NCBI GenBank assembly: GCA_965206015.1
Contig: CBDBIW010000016.1
Span: 806,001-870,000 of the forward strand
From: JAJCYL01 sp965206015
GTDB lineage: Bacteria > Bacteroidota > Bacteroidia > Cytophagales > Cyclobacteriaceae
DNA length: 64,000 nt
Direction: 5' to 3'
Shown: piece by piece, positions 18,908-28,688 of the stretch
Layout of the letters: each line of letters opens with the position of its first letter
How positions within the stretch are numbered: position 1 is the stretch's first letter
Notes under the pieces: generated by a model
What the model saw: only the letters and a program-made list of their open reading frames with translations
Told to the model about the DNA's origin: nothing
The model's database searches: none
Position numbers and translations under genes: made by a program

Positions 18908-19936
18908 ATGAATAACTTTCGATATTGTACTCTCTTTCTTAGTGTAGCCTTTAGCTGTACTCAAGTCAAAATGGAAGTGGGGAAGCGTAACGAAGAGAAG
19001 ATGTTGCGGAATAGGGGAATAGTGGCTGAACTACAAAAGAATCCTTCAATTCCCGGAGTGAGTCCCAATGCTTTAATGACAGTTTTTGGGGTTCGAATGG
19101 ATTCAAAAAATCGACCTCTTAATGTGTCTTTTGAAATTGAGGAAGAGGGAGAAAAAGGTGATGTGACTTATAAATTGGGAAGATTTGCGGGATATGATGG
19201 AGTCAAAATTGCATTCTTTGAGATACTCCCTCCTGATTTCGACCAAGGTAAGAAATATCCTGCTGTAATTATGTTTTCTGGACATGGAGATATGAATCAG
19301 GTAGCATTTGAAAAATGGACCTATCAAAAAGGAGCGGGACTACGCCTTGCAAAAGAAGGATTTGTGGTCTATGTAATGGAGAACAGAGGAATGGGAGTTC
19401 TTTCAAATTTGGGAGATCATCTTAAAATAGATGCTGTTGCAAGATTGACCGGAGGATCGTGGTATGGAGAACTGGTAACGGACGGGCTTTACCTGATAGA
19501 GATGGTACTAGGGAAATCATTTATTGACCCAGACCGACTTGGAGTAGGGGGAGTATCAACCGGCGGAGCGTTAAGTATGCTTACTGCTGCAATCGACAAT
19601 CGTGTTAACGCTGTATATGTTCAAGGCTATCTTGGAAGTTATAAGACCACATTTGGAACAAGGTCGAACCATCATATTTGCAATAACATTGCCGGCATAT
19701 TGAAACACTTCGATATGCAGGACATAGCGGCCTCTATCTCGCCGAGAACAGCCATGTATGTCAATGGAGTAAAAGATACCTTTTATTATCAAGACGCTGA
19801 GAAGGCCTTTGACTTCGTAAAAACCCACTATGATAAGGATGGTTTTGGAGATAAAGTGGCATTTGCTTCACCAGAGAACACCATACATGAATTATCCACT
19901 GATCTTCTACTTAGTTTTTTTAATCAAAACCTGTAG
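18908..19936 (+). CDS. Alpha/beta hydrolase (dienelactone hydrolase/acetylxylan esterase-like) lipoprotein
   Basis: A 342-aa protein from ATG 18908, which gives a lipobox-like SVAFSC at Cys17; a GTG at 18887 would add 7 residues. The alpha/beta-hydrolase fold shows an oxyanion region MFSGHGD, the nucleophile elbow GVSTGG (Ser217), a candidate acid Asp290 in NGVKDTFY and His327 in NTIHELS, so the catalytic triad appears intact. It probably acts in the periplasm or on the outer membrane as an esterase; substrate unknown. Confidence 0.8.
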   Translation: MNNFRYCTLFLSVAFSCTQVKMEVGKRNEEKMLRNRGIVAELQKNPSIPGVSPNALMTVFGVRMDSKNRPLNVSFEIEEEGEKGDVTYKLGRFAGYDGVKIAFFEILPPDFDQGKKYPAVIMFSGHGDMNQVAFEKWTYQKGAGLRLAKEGFVVYVMENRGMGVLSNLGDHLKIDAVARLTGGSWYGELVTDGLYLIEMVLGKSFIDPDRLGVGGVSTGGALSMLTAAIDNRVNAVYVQGYLGSYKTTFGTRSNHHICNNIAGILKHFDMQDIAASISPRTAMYVNGVKDTFYYQDAEKAFDFVKTHYDKDGFGDKVAFASPENTIHELSTDLLLSFFNQNL

Positions 19937-19952
19937 CAATTAATATTTAGAA

Positions 19953-20365
19953 ATGAGCAGGAGAGCAACTACATTCTTTTGATTAGGAATTAGCTTAGGG
20001 CCTAATTCCCTGGCACAGACACTGTATTCAGGTTAATTTGAGGCTGATGGACACCTCACCACATTTGAGGGCTCATGGAAAATAGTGCAATCCGATTCGG
20101 AGATGATCCTAAGATTTGGTGATGACTTCAAGACCAAAAAAGCACCGGATCTGAAGGTATTTCTTGCAAAACTTGACTTGACAACATTAATGAGGACAAT
20201 GCGGCGGATGAGAAAACCTCTGCCCTGATTGCGCTACTCGAAAAATATAAGGGAAAAATGGAGCTTAAAATTCCAGAAGGAATAAATCTTGCCGACTATA
20301 AATCTATTGTTGTTCACTGTGTTAAACACTCAGAGTTTTGGGGAGGATCGAATCTAAAAAAATAG
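19953..20365 (+). pseudogene. DM13-domain secreted protein, decayed
   Basis: Frames after ATG 19953 contain several stops, yet together give the DM13 pattern: GHLTTFEGSWKIVQ, MILRFGDDFKTKKAPDLKVF, then LLEKYKGKMELKIPEGIN and YKSIVVHCVKHSEFWGGSNL. DM13 domains are predicted electron-transfer domains, normally with a C in the V-x-W-C motif (here V-H-C). At least two frame changes are needed, so it is non-functional. It ends next to the following gene's start. Confidence 0.7.
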
Positions 20366-20367
20366 AT

Positions 20368-21630
20368 ATGCTTAAATACTTAACTCTACTATGCTTTCTT
20401 TTTGCTGCTTCATTAAGTGGCAACGCCCAACAGACTCAGTCGGATAGCTATACCAGGTATGAATTGTTGGAACCTTCTTCTCAGAGCTTTAGAATTATTT
20501 ATGATGTGACTGCAACCAAAGAAGGAGCCACTTTCTATTTTAATACCCTGAGAAAAGGAAGTGAACATAAAGTGGACAAGGTTTACGATCTAATGACCGG
20601 GCAAGAATTGAAGTGGAGCATTGTTGAAGCAACCATTGCCAGGGAGAACGGACATGTAACAGCCAGTGCTGATACAGATTATTTAATGGTAACGTTTGCA
20701 AGGGCTGTTCCAAAGGATGGCGAAGCTAGAATCAGAATAGATAAAACTTATAAAGACCCCAAAAGCTATTATGAAAAAGATGGTCAGTTAATTTTCGAAC
20801 GATCGTTGGATATCAAGAGAAATTCCGTGGTTTTACCGGATGGTTATGAAATTGTTGATTGCAATTATCCTTCCCAGATTGAAACTACAAATGGGAAGAT
20901 TAAGGCGAGTTTTTTAAATAGAGGGAATGGGGCAGTGAATTACAAATTAACCGCTAAACTGTTGCCTGCGAATGCACAACGTATAGCTGGTACAGGTGAA
21001 GTAAGCCCCTGGGCAGGATATCAGGCAAAACCCCGGGGACCGGACAGATCAAAAGCCCGGTTGGACTTCCTGTTGAGGGAGAGAGCTTTTCAAGACCGGG
21101 AAATTGTTTATTACTTACAACAACCAGAAACACATTCATTCCGACTATCTCACGATTACACTGAGAGTAGAGTGGGGATAAATAAATACCTGAATGTGGT
21201 CAGGCCGGGAAGCAGGGCCTCAGATCCGTCTGCTTACATTTTGGACACCGGTGAGCAACTAAAAGTAGAAACGCTAAAGGGCAATGAAATTACTGCAAAA
21301 GGCATTGATATAGGAGAAGAAGTGAAGCCAGAGACAGAACTGGTTATAATTTGGTTTGATGCTGTTAAGGAGGGCCAGTCAAAGCGATTAAGAATATGGG
21401 AGACCTACACAGACCCGAGCCGCTATCTTATTTACAACAACGAGCTGGTTTGGGATCGTGGATTTGGGAGGAATCGCAATGATGTTGTACTCCCGGATAA
21501 TTGGTATCTGACTACAATGTCCATTCCAGCTACAATAGAACAACTGGATGATGGGAGAATCCAACTTGGGTATATCAATGATAGACCTGATAATATGGAT
21601 GTCTTCCTGCGAGCAAGGAGGAGAAAGTAG
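20368..21630 (+). CDS. Secreted protein with two copies of an unrecognised domain
   Basis: A 420-aa protein from ATG 20368, which gives a clear signal peptide ending SGNAQ. The mature protein contains the same about 190-residue unit twice. Copy 1 runs from RYELLEPSSQSFRIIYDV to RNSVVLPDGYEIVDCNYPSQ. Copy 2 runs from YYLQQPETHSFRLSHDYT to RNDVVLPDNWYLTTMSIPA. Each copy has a K-T-Y/E-T-Y-x-D-P-x-x-Y segment. It is probably periplasmic and beta-rich. I do not recognise the family. Confidence 0.8.
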   Translation: MLKYLTLLCFLFAASLSGNAQQTQSDSYTRYELLEPSSQSFRIIYDVTATKEGATFYFNTLRKGSEHKVDKVYDLMTGQELKWSIVEATIARENGHVTASADTDYLMVTFARAVPKDGEARIRIDKTYKDPKSYYEKDGQLIFERSLDIKRNSVVLPDGYEIVDCNYPSQIETTNGKIKASFLNRGNGAVNYKLTAKLLPANAQRIAGTGEVSPWAGYQAKPRGPDRSKARLDFLLRERAFQDREIVYYLQQPETHSFRLSHDYTESRVGINKYLNVVRPGSRASDPSAYILDTGEQLKVETLKGNEITAKGIDIGEEVKPETELVIIWFDAVKEGQSKRLRIWETYTDPSRYLIYNNELVWDRGFGRNRNDVVLPDNWYLTTMSIPATIEQLDDGRIQLGYINDRPDNMDVFLRARRRK

Positions 21631-21645
21631 ATTGACCTCTTAACG

Positions 21646-22701
21646 CTACATCTGTATATTGAACCTTTCTGGAAGAGGTTCAGGGATATTCTCTTCCTCC
21701 AGCATTTCTCTCAGGTCAATTTCAATCCCCCGGGCTATTGTCGAAATAGGGACATCGTTAGCTGATCCCTCAAAAGGATTTTCACCAACTGCTCCAATGC
21801 GCTGCATGGTATGAAATGTCCAGGAGAGTATGACGATAAATGGGACGGAAGCCCAAACGAAATAAGAACCAACCAAAGGGAAAGATTCCAAGAGTAATGA
21901 TCCGATTTTTGAAAATTCTGGTACTACTGCTAATGGTAATAGCACAACAAATACTTTCACAAAATCATAGCCCAAAGTTGCAAATTGTCTTGGGTAAGGA
22001 AAATTTTTAATGCGCTCCGACTTACCCTGGTGGGTGGTCAACTCCCTTATGATCCCTTCCATTTCTAAAAAGGAGAATTCCCAAATAATACCCCTTTCTT
22101 TAAGTGCTCGCAGGTGTTTAGATTGTAAAGTCATAATAGCGGTCGCTTTATTGGTTTTACGAAGTACATATTCCACTTCATTATCGGACAAGAGTTTTTT
22201 GAGATCCTCATCTAACACGCCTTCCAACTCGGGAATAGGCATTCGGTCGGCCCATTCCTTGTTTGTTCTGCCTTTTGAAAAGACCTCCCAGGGTCTCTTC
22301 TGTCGCATGGCATACCGCAGAGCTGTCAGCCAGGCTATTTGTCTGTAAATAAGGATACGCTTATGATCCGCTAATTCCTCTTCACTTGTCTTTTCATTAG
22401 CATATTCAGTGGTTACCATGTCTTTCACCATCATCCCCCATGATCGAGAATCGTTGACCATTCCTCCCCAAATTTGTCGTGCCTCCCAGATTCGACCATA
22501 AGCGGCATTGCTTTGGAATCCTATAAGAAAAGCTACTGCTGTACCAATGAGTGCAATTGGAGTCCATGGGAGTTGGAGCCACTTAAGCCCTACAACTTCA
22601 AACAGCACTGTAACCAGTAAGGCAATAAACGTGAACACATAAATTTCCCATCTTGTCCAAATGAGCATGTCTTTAACCGAATATTTATTTTTCGTATACA
22701 T
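21646..22701 (-). CDS. Bestrophin family ion channel (UPF0187/YneE-like)
   Basis: A 351-aa membrane protein with the bestrophin layout: an N-terminal WEIYVFTFIALLVTV helix, SNAAYGRIWEARQIWGG, a central hydrophobic pair near residues 250-300, and the family's C-terminal ENPFEGSANDVPI motif. Prokaryotic bestrophins form pentameric channels, some sodium-selective. It converges with the preceding gene (16-nt gap). Confidence 0.92.
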   Translation of the reverse strand: MYTKNKYSVKDMLIWTRWEIYVFTFIALLVTVLFEVVGLKWLQLPWTPIALIGTAVAFLIGFQSNAAYGRIWEARQIWGGMVNDSRSWGMMVKDMVTTEYANEKTSEEELADHKRILIYRQIAWLTALRYAMRQKRPWEVFSKGRTNKEWADRMPIPELEGVLDEDLKKLLSDNEVEYVLRKTNKATAIMTLQSKHLRALKERGIIWEFSFLEMEGIIRELTTHQGKSERIKNFPYPRQFATLGYDFVKVFVVLLPLAVVPEFSKIGSLLLESFPLVGSYFVWASVPFIVILSWTFHTMQRIGAVGENPFEGSANDVPISTIARGIEIDLREMLEEENIPEPLPERFNIQM

Positions 22702-22837
22702 ATTGTGTCAAACTACCTGATTATATTGTTAATTAAAATAGCATTAGCATAAAAGTATTCGGTGTCTTTGACTGGACTCTGGTTCGCAACAAAAAATCTA
22801 ATTTACATCTTCAAATTCAACATATCACCAATAGTCC

Positions 22838-23273
22838 GTGATTCAACTTTCCAAAAAAGAAACTCGAAAAATCGTCGTTTTATCTCAAAGACTGGCGGGA
22901 CCTGTTCAAGAGATGGGTGTCAAGAGGTCAGTTTAGGAAACCATAAATCATCTTGGATACATTCAAATAGACACTATTTCGGCGATTCAAAGAGCCCGTC
23001 ATCACAAGTTTTGGAGTCGAGTAAATGGGTATCAGCCAACAGTGCTCCAACAACTGGAAAAAATTGATCTTTGAATACTGGAGCCATGCCGCAAGTTACC
23101 TCCCTATTGAAAGTTACCGGTTTACGCTTCCGGTAAAGCAACAGGTCAGCCAATTGGATAAGTTCTGGCATCAGAAGAATCCAAAGGAAATGGATAGTTC
23201 AGGTTTTCTGTTTTGGTTAACAAAAGTGGAAGAAGTCCTGGTTTCTCTTAAAACTTCTAAAATTTTATCGTAA
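22838..23273 (+). pseudogene. YcaQ-like winged-helix DNA glycosylase, N-terminal remnant
   Basis: From a GTG at 22838: SKKETRKIVVLSQRLAGP, a stop, then HLGYIQIDTISAIQRARHHK and WSRVNGYQPTVLQQLEK. A +1 shift near 23065 continues as FEYWSHAASYLPIESYRFTL. These are the N-terminal motifs of YcaQ/COG3214 (DNA interstrand crosslink glycosylases). About 145 of some 400 codons remain; the frame ends 1 nt before the left inverted repeat of an IS-like relic. Confidence 0.75.
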
Positions 23274-23274
23274 T

Positions 23275-23748
23275 AAGACCGTTGCAGGGCGGGGCTATTT
23301 TTCTGAGAGTTGATTTCAAGGTGTTCACTAATTAAATCAGAGTTATGGAGAAATGATGAAACCTTACCCTGGCCGGTAGTATATGTGATTTAGGTAGTCG
23401 TAAAATCTAAAAAGGTCTTTTTTACTCAAATCACACCCTGATCGATTGGTCTGAAATTGATAAGGCGATTTCAGGTTATTCTACAAAGGGCAAGAGTGGG
23501 ATATAGAGGTTTAGGGAAGATGCCTGCACAGAATCTAACGGAGGTCACTATGTTATAATTTATACCGCTCACCTGGGATAATTGTGTCCAATGCTGTGTA
23601 ACACAGCGAAATAAGAGGGCAAAAGGTGCTCAAACAGATCAATTAGAGCTAATGGGGCAGACAAAGAAACAGGTACTATAACTGTCTAAATCCAAAAATT
23701 ACAGGTTTCGACTCTTAAAATTCAATCAGTGACTTTTGCAACGGTCTT
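23275..23748 (+). mobile_element. IS5-like insertion sequence relic
   Basis: A perfect 12-bp terminal inverted repeat, AAGACCGTTGCA at 23275-23286 and TGCAACGGTCTT at 23737-23748, bounds a 474-bp segment. The segment holds an IS5-type transposase N-terminus in one frame (HTLIDWSEIDKAISGYSTKG, about 23430-23490) followed by stops. Most of the transposase is deleted. No clear target-site duplication is visible. It abuts the truncated ycaQ-like relic. Confidence 0.6.
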
Positions 23749-23761
23749 GCGTTATGTCGTG

Positions 23762-24312
23762 TTAATTATCCTTTGGATTGAATTTGGTTGCCCGCACTAA
23801 TTTCTTATTGAAGTCAGACAATTTGGTCTTGTTCTGAATTGCCCGACTCTTTTTAACTGACTTTTCTAACTCAGCTAGTGCATTCATGTGGACGTGTGTG
23901 TCCGGCTGGTCCCCACAGTACCATTTACCAAATAGTGCAGTTTTGTAACCTGCTGATTTAAATACTTCACCCATGGTTGGGCAAGCAGGCTCCAGACCTC
24001 GTTCGTTTGGGCCATGTGTGCCAAATACTTTGGTTCGTCCGGGATAACAACCGGTAATCAACGCTGACATAGAAGCGGAACAAATGGCTTCTGCAGCATA
24101 AAAATCTGTAAAAACCGGCCTTCTTCTGCTAGTCACTGCACTTCTGGCGTTTCAATTCCTTCCTGACCAGACGGTTTAAAATTTCCATAGGCAGCGTCAT
24201 CAAGGAAGATGATAACCACATTGGGCTTTTTATTCTCCTTTATTGATTGCTGGCAGGAAGATAGGACACTAACAGTAAGAATTAGATTATAAAATAAGGT
24301 ACATCCTCTCAT
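23762..24312 (-). pseudogene. Sulfatase lipoprotein, truncated and catalytically degenerate
   Basis: From ATG 24312: lipobox LSSC, metal-site strand PNVVIIFLDDAAYG, then a TGA and a frameshift at about 24130-24155, then FTDFYAAEAICSASMSALIT, GCYPGR and TALFGKWYCG. The formylglycine motif C-x-P-x-R reads C-S-A-S-M: both the Pro and the Arg are lost, so the enzyme could not be activated. The gene ends about 170 codons in (typical 450-550). Confidence 0.85.
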
Positions 24313-24321
24313 TGGGTGAAA

Positions 24322-27300
24322 TTAAGGAATGCTCTCTTCAGTATCTGAACTAATCACTCCGACACCAGCATCATTCAACGATTTATTAAATTCTGGAATA
24401 TCCTTATGAATCATCTCCTGGTACTGTGCTTCCAGCACTCGCCATTGAGCTTCCAGTGCTTCCAATTGTTCCACCGCACCTTTGGTGACATAGGGAATAT
24501 TGGAGTCCAGTTCGCCAGTGACAAATAAATAGTATGCAGTTAGTCCATTTTCAAAATTGATGGTATCATCATAGGCTTCTGATTTCCGCTGAATTAATTC
24601 CCCATCCCAATCCAGTAGTTTCTTCACCAAAGTCTTGCCCTGTTCAACTAACTGTTGATACTGACTGTCATCAGTAAGTCTTTCGATAATGGCATCAACT
24701 TGTCCCCGGACCTTCAACATTTGGTTTACCTTCCCATGGATGTCAGTCACTCTATTTTCAAAAGAAGACATGACCTCATGCTGTCTTTTGTAATCTCCAG
24801 GAGTGGCCTCAACTAATGGGTTAGCTAAAATTTTGAAATTAGATGTCAATTCCCGGCCATTGGCAATTAACTTGATTGAGTAGTTACCTGGAATGGCCTT
24901 GTGTCCCCTATAACTTCCTTCTATCCAGACTGTTGGTACTCCAGTGATAGAGGTGTGCCTGGTGTCCCAGACAAAACGATTAAGACCGGTAGTGTTACTC
25001 AATAAAGGTTCGGCAGAGGGTTCACCAGGAAACTCTTTAAATGTCTTATCTTTTTCCGACGAGAAACTTCTCACCAAATTTCCCTCGCTGTCTGAGATTT
25101 CAAGTCTTAATTTTAACGAGTCAGTATCGAGGCTGTAATACATGACTACACCCGAGGCCGGATTTACTCCGCTGAAAATATTCATACCAGTAACCTCGGG
25201 AGACGAGCTGTCTAATTCACTCCTTGCGCTTGTGGCTACCCGGTAGGTGTCTTCTGGCTGGTAAAGGGTAAACTTTTTATCTGTCCCCGAATATTGCCTG
25301 ATCAATCCCAAATCATCCAATACCCAGAATGATCTGCCCTGAGTAGCCACTACCAGGTCACCATGCCTGATGATCAAATCGGTGATTGGAACAATTGGCA
25401 AATTCATTTGAAGAGAATTCCACACTTCTCCCCCGTTAAAAGAAACATACATGCCCATTTCTGTCCCTGCAAATAGTAAATCCTTTTTTTCCTCATCTTC
25501 CCTGACTACTCTGCCGTAGGATCCATACGGCAGATTACCGCTAATATTAGTCCATGACTGACCATAGTCAGTAGTTTTAAACATCGCCGGGGTAAAATCA
25601 TTGAATTTGTACCGGGTGGTCGCTATATAGGCCGTGGCAGGGTCATGAGGTGATACTTCTATGGCATTTATCAGGCATTCTTTAAGTCCCGATGGAGTGA
25701 CATTATTCCAATTGGCTCCGTTATCGCGTGTAATATGAACTAAACCATCATCACTACCTGTCCAGATAGCTCCTTGCTCATGGGGAGATTCAACTACATA
25801 GCTAAGTGTTCCATAATTCTCGCCTCCAGCACCCTCATTGGTATAGGGAGCACCACCTTTTCCCTGCTTACTCTTTTCATTTCGAGTAAGGTCCGGTGAG
25901 GCTTCTTCCCAGGAGATTCCCCGATTTTCCGTTTTTAGTAACATCTGGGCACCATGATAGTAGACGTTTGGTTCATGCCTGGACCAAATAATTGGTGCAT
26001 TCCAATTAAAACGATGTTTCATGTCTCTTGCTTCCATGGCGAGGTATTGAATTGGAGCAGCCATTACCCTATTTCCATCACCCAAACGGGTATCCAAAGC
26101 TTCAATCGCCCCTTGGTAGCTTCCACCTAAAACATATCGGGGATTGTCCGGGTCAAAAGCAAGGAAAGCACTCTCTCCTCCAGCTGAATAGGTCCAATGA
26201 TGCTCATCAATTCCCGGACCGTTGGGGTTCCTATGTGGAATAACTACAGAGGAGTTATCCTGCTGGCCTCCATAAATTCTATAAGGAAATACATTATCTA
26301 CATTGACCCTGTAAAATTGGGCAGTTGGCATATTGTCCTGCCGGGCCCAGGTATCTCCCTGATTAAATGTTATTCCAGCTCCTCCGTCATTGGAGATAAC
26401 CATGTTTTGATTGTTGTTGGGGTTTATCCACAAATCATGAAAGTCTCCATGGGTTCCTGTCATTCTGGTCCAGCTTTTGCCTCCGTCAATTGACTTTAAT
26501 GCTCTTGGGCTGAGTACATAAACCGTGTTTTCATTCTGCGGATCTGCGAATACTTCTGTATAATACCAGGCACGCATGGTCAAGCGATGCTCCCTGCTAA
26601 CCCTGGACCAATTTTTCCCTCCATCATTTGAGGCGAAAAGACCACCCTGGTCCTTTTCGGTATCACTTTCCACGATGGCATAAACTTTATCGGGATTAGC
26701 TCTACTCACCGATACTCCTATCTTTCCTAACTCTTTTGGAAGGCCATCCTGGATTTTAGTCCAGGTTTCACCACTGTCAACCGACTTGTAAAGACCACTT
26801 CCGGGTCCCCCACTAACGATTTGCCAGGGTAATCTTCGGTGATCCCACATCGCGGCATAGAGAATTCTCGGGTTTGTCATATCCATAGATAAGCTGGAGC
26901 AACCCGAGTTGTTATCGACGAAAAGGGTTTTTGTCCAGTTTTTACCGCCATCAATGCTCTTATAGACACCCCGCTCCGGAGTTGCACCATGTGCTGCACC
27001 CTGAGCTGCCACATATACTATATCAGGATTTTTAGGATGAATTGCTACGTTGGCTATGTGCCTGGTGAGGTCCAGTCCGATCTTTTGCCAGGTTTTCCCG
27101 TTATCCGTGGATTTATAGACACCATCGCCATAGGAAGTCATTACACCTCGTGGGGCGTGTTCACCCATTCCAACATAAACCACATTGGGGTCACTTTCAG
27201 AAACGGCAATTGCTCCCGCGGAACCTGTTTTGAAATAGCCATCTGATATGTTCCTCCAGGAGTTACCGGCATCTTCAGTCTTCCAAACTCCCCCACCGGT

Positions 27301-27513
27301 TGTGGTCATGTAATAAGTTATAGGATCTCCAACCACACCACTCGAAGCCACTGATCTACCTCCTCTGAACGGGCCTATGTTTCGCCATTTCACAGAGGAG
27401 TAATGTGCATTAAGATCTGGTGATGACGGAGTGCTTTGAGTAGCTTGATTTCTTCGTTGGGCTGAACTTGTAAATACAAGTAATAATACAAGTAGAATTA
27501 ATGGGTATTTCAT
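24322..27513 (-). CDS. Sortilin/VPS10-like BNR-repeat secreted protein
   Basis: A 1063-aa protein from ATG 27513, which gives a clean signal (LVLLLVFTSSAQ); the longer frame to 27552 adds 13 residues. Asp-box repeats (STDNGKTW, SIDGGKNW, SVDSGETW, SNDGGKNW, TTDYGQSW) run over about residues 70-700, indicating stacked beta-propeller blades as in sortilin and exo-sialidase-like folds. A C-terminal immunoglobulin-like and helical region follows (about 790-1060). Members are often called glycosyl hydrolases, but no catalytic residues can be confirmed. Confidence 0.88.
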   Translation of the reverse strand: MKYPLILLVLLLVFTSSAQRRNQATQSTPSSPDLNAHYSSVKWRNIGPFRGGRSVASSGVVGDPITYYMTTTGGGVWKTEDAGNSWRNISDGYFKTGSAGAIAVSESDPNVVYVGMGEHAPRGVMTSYGDGVYKSTDNGKTWQKIGLDLTRHIANVAIHPKNPDIVYVAAQGAAHGATPERGVYKSIDGGKNWTKTLFVDNNSGCSSLSMDMTNPRILYAAMWDHRRLPWQIVSGGPGSGLYKSVDSGETWTKIQDGLPKELGKIGVSVSRANPDKVYAIVESDTEKDQGGLFASNDGGKNWSRVSREHRLTMRAWYYTEVFADPQNENTVYVLSPRALKSIDGGKSWTRMTGTHGDFHDLWINPNNNQNMVISNDGGAGITFNQGDTWARQDNMPTAQFYRVNVDNVFPYRIYGGQQDNSSVVIPHRNPNGPGIDEHHWTYSAGGESAFLAFDPDNPRYVLGGSYQGAIEALDTRLGDGNRVMAAPIQYLAMEARDMKHRFNWNAPIIWSRHEPNVYYHGAQMLLKTENRGISWEEASPDLTRNEKSKQGKGGAPYTNEGAGGENYGTLSYVVESPHEQGAIWTGSDDGLVHITRDNGANWNNVTPSGLKECLINAIEVSPHDPATAYIATTRYKFNDFTPAMFKTTDYGQSWTNISGNLPYGSYGRVVREDEEKKDLLFAGTEMGMYVSFNGGEVWNSLQMNLPIVPITDLIIRHGDLVVATQGRSFWVLDDLGLIRQYSGTDKKFTLYQPEDTYRVATSARSELDSSSPEVTGMNIFSGVNPASGVVMYYSLDTDSLKLRLEISDSEGNLVRSFSSEKDKTFKEFPGEPSAEPLLSNTTGLNRFVWDTRHTSITGVPTVWIEGSYRGHKAIPGNYSIKLIANGRELTSNFKILANPLVEATPGDYKRQHEVMSSFENRVTDIHGKVNQMLKVRGQVDAIIERLTDDSQYQQLVEQGKTLVKKLLDWDGELIQRKSEAYDDTINFENGLTAYYLFVTGELDSNIPYVTKGAVEQLEALEAQWRVLEAQYQEMIHKDIPEFNKSLNDAGVGVISSDTEESIP

Positions 27514-27589
27514 GTTATGGTTAGTTTGAGGTTTGAAATTATTGAATCCCAATAGCTCGGGAAGTACATTTTATTTAAAAGGTCAAAAC

Positions 27590-28151
27590 TTAGTGCTCAT
27601 TCAACCATTTCAGCACTTCGATCCATAGTTTTGCTTTGAATTTACTCCTGAAAAATCCAAAATGTCCTATTCCACTTTCGTTGTAATCACCAGCTCTCAA
27701 AAGCTCAACCTCAACGTCTGCACTGATGTACTCTTTACTTAAAGCTTCAACTGCTAATGGTGCAAATAAATGATCATCCGCTATGGCAATCAATTTAATG
27801 GGAATGGCGATTTTTCCATAAGCCTTTTTACGGTCTGAGTTATCCTGTACAATACCATTTGGATGTTTGCCAAAGGCTGCCCAGTCAAGGCCTACTCCTT
27901 TTGGTAAATCCTCTGAGCTACGCCAACAAGCTTTATATCTGTTGCGCCTTTATTATGCACCTAATTAATCACTGCCCCCACGTCCTTGGTTCCCCAATCG
28001 GTCATTGAATATGGGGATTGTCATCACCTTTTGAGGCTCCGGTTTCTCGGTTATCGTAAATGACAGTATTTCAGCTATTTTCAGCCAGGTAAATGGCAAA
28101 CTTTTGATGGTATTCTTTGATAGCTCTGGTAGCCGTTCCTATAAGTTTCAT
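27590..28151 (-). pseudogene. COG4757-type alpha/beta hydrolase, internally deleted
   Basis: From ATG 28151: LIGTATRAIKEYHQKFAIYL, TVIYDNRETGASKGDD, then after frame changes MTDWGTKDVGAVIN. After stops near 27950 comes the C-terminal part: LPKGVGLDWAAFGKHPNG, IADDHLFAPLAVEALS and GHFGFFRSKFKAKLWIEVL. The C-terminal GHFGFFR motif is characteristic of this predicted hydrolase family. The segment with the nucleophile elbow is missing, and at least three frame breaks occur. Confidence 0.75.
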
Positions 28152-28430
28152 ACAACGAATATCTAAGCTACATGAAAACACAATTAAACTAAGAATGTTC
28201 TGGCAAGGCTATACTAAAAAATTGTCATGGGCAAAGGTCACCTCTATTCCAGGACAATGACCGCACAAATTCCCACCCGCAAGGCTCAAAAGACTACGGC
28301 ATAAAGCCTACTCACAAAATCAACCCCTTTTTATTCCGTTTCCTTTTGGTCGATGTCCTGAAAAACCACCTTCGGTCAGGTGAGACATTCGCCATTAAAT
28401 TTTTTATGTTTAACTTAAATTTGTAGCATT

Positions 28431-28658
28431 ATGGATTTCAAACAACTTCAGGAAGAATTTCGTAAATTAAAGGCAGAAGCCGGTGAAAAAACCGCCGATG
28501 CTCTAATAGCAATTGTGGAATTAAGGATGAGCGATTTTAAATCATACATCGATCAGAGATTCACTTCCATCGATCAGAGGTTCACTTCCATCCAATGGAT
28601 GATTGGCGTTCCATTTACAATGCTGGGCATCCTGATGGTTCTCTTAAGAATCTTCTAA
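28431..28658 (+). CDS. Small coiled-coil membrane protein
   Basis: A 75-aa protein: a charged N-terminal coiled coil (about 1-55) and a C-terminal transmembrane helix (IGVPFTMLGILMVLL, about 58-72). The heptad-like segment contains an exact duplication, IDQRFTS-IDQRFTS. It resembles small coiled-coil/TM proteins often found near toxin genes or phage lysis modules, but no function is assigned. A hairpin with a T-run follows. Confidence 0.6.
   Translation: MDFKQLQEEFRKLKAEAGEKTADALIAIVELRMSDFKSYIDQRFTSIDQRFTSIQWMIGVPFTMLGILMVLLRIF
28549..28590 (+). repeat. 21-bp tandem duplication
   Basis: Two 21-bp units (28549-28569 and 28570-28590) differing by one base (AGATTC / AGGTTC), in frame inside the small coiled-coil gene. 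Each adds seven residues to the coiled coil. Confidence 0.85.
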
Positions 28659-28666
28659 AAAATTAT

Positions 28667-28688
28667 AGGGGCTTAGTCCCCTTTTTTT
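28667..28688 (+). terminator. Intrinsic terminator
   Basis: AGGGG and CCCCT pair around the loop CTTAGT, followed by a run of Ts, 9 nt after the stop of the 75-aa gene. Confidence 0.55.

Noticed and set aside
28152..28430. Possible transposase or reverse-transcriptase remnant between the COG4757 relic and the coiled-coil gene
   Set aside because: Short proline/arginine-rich frames only; no motif could be matched to a family.
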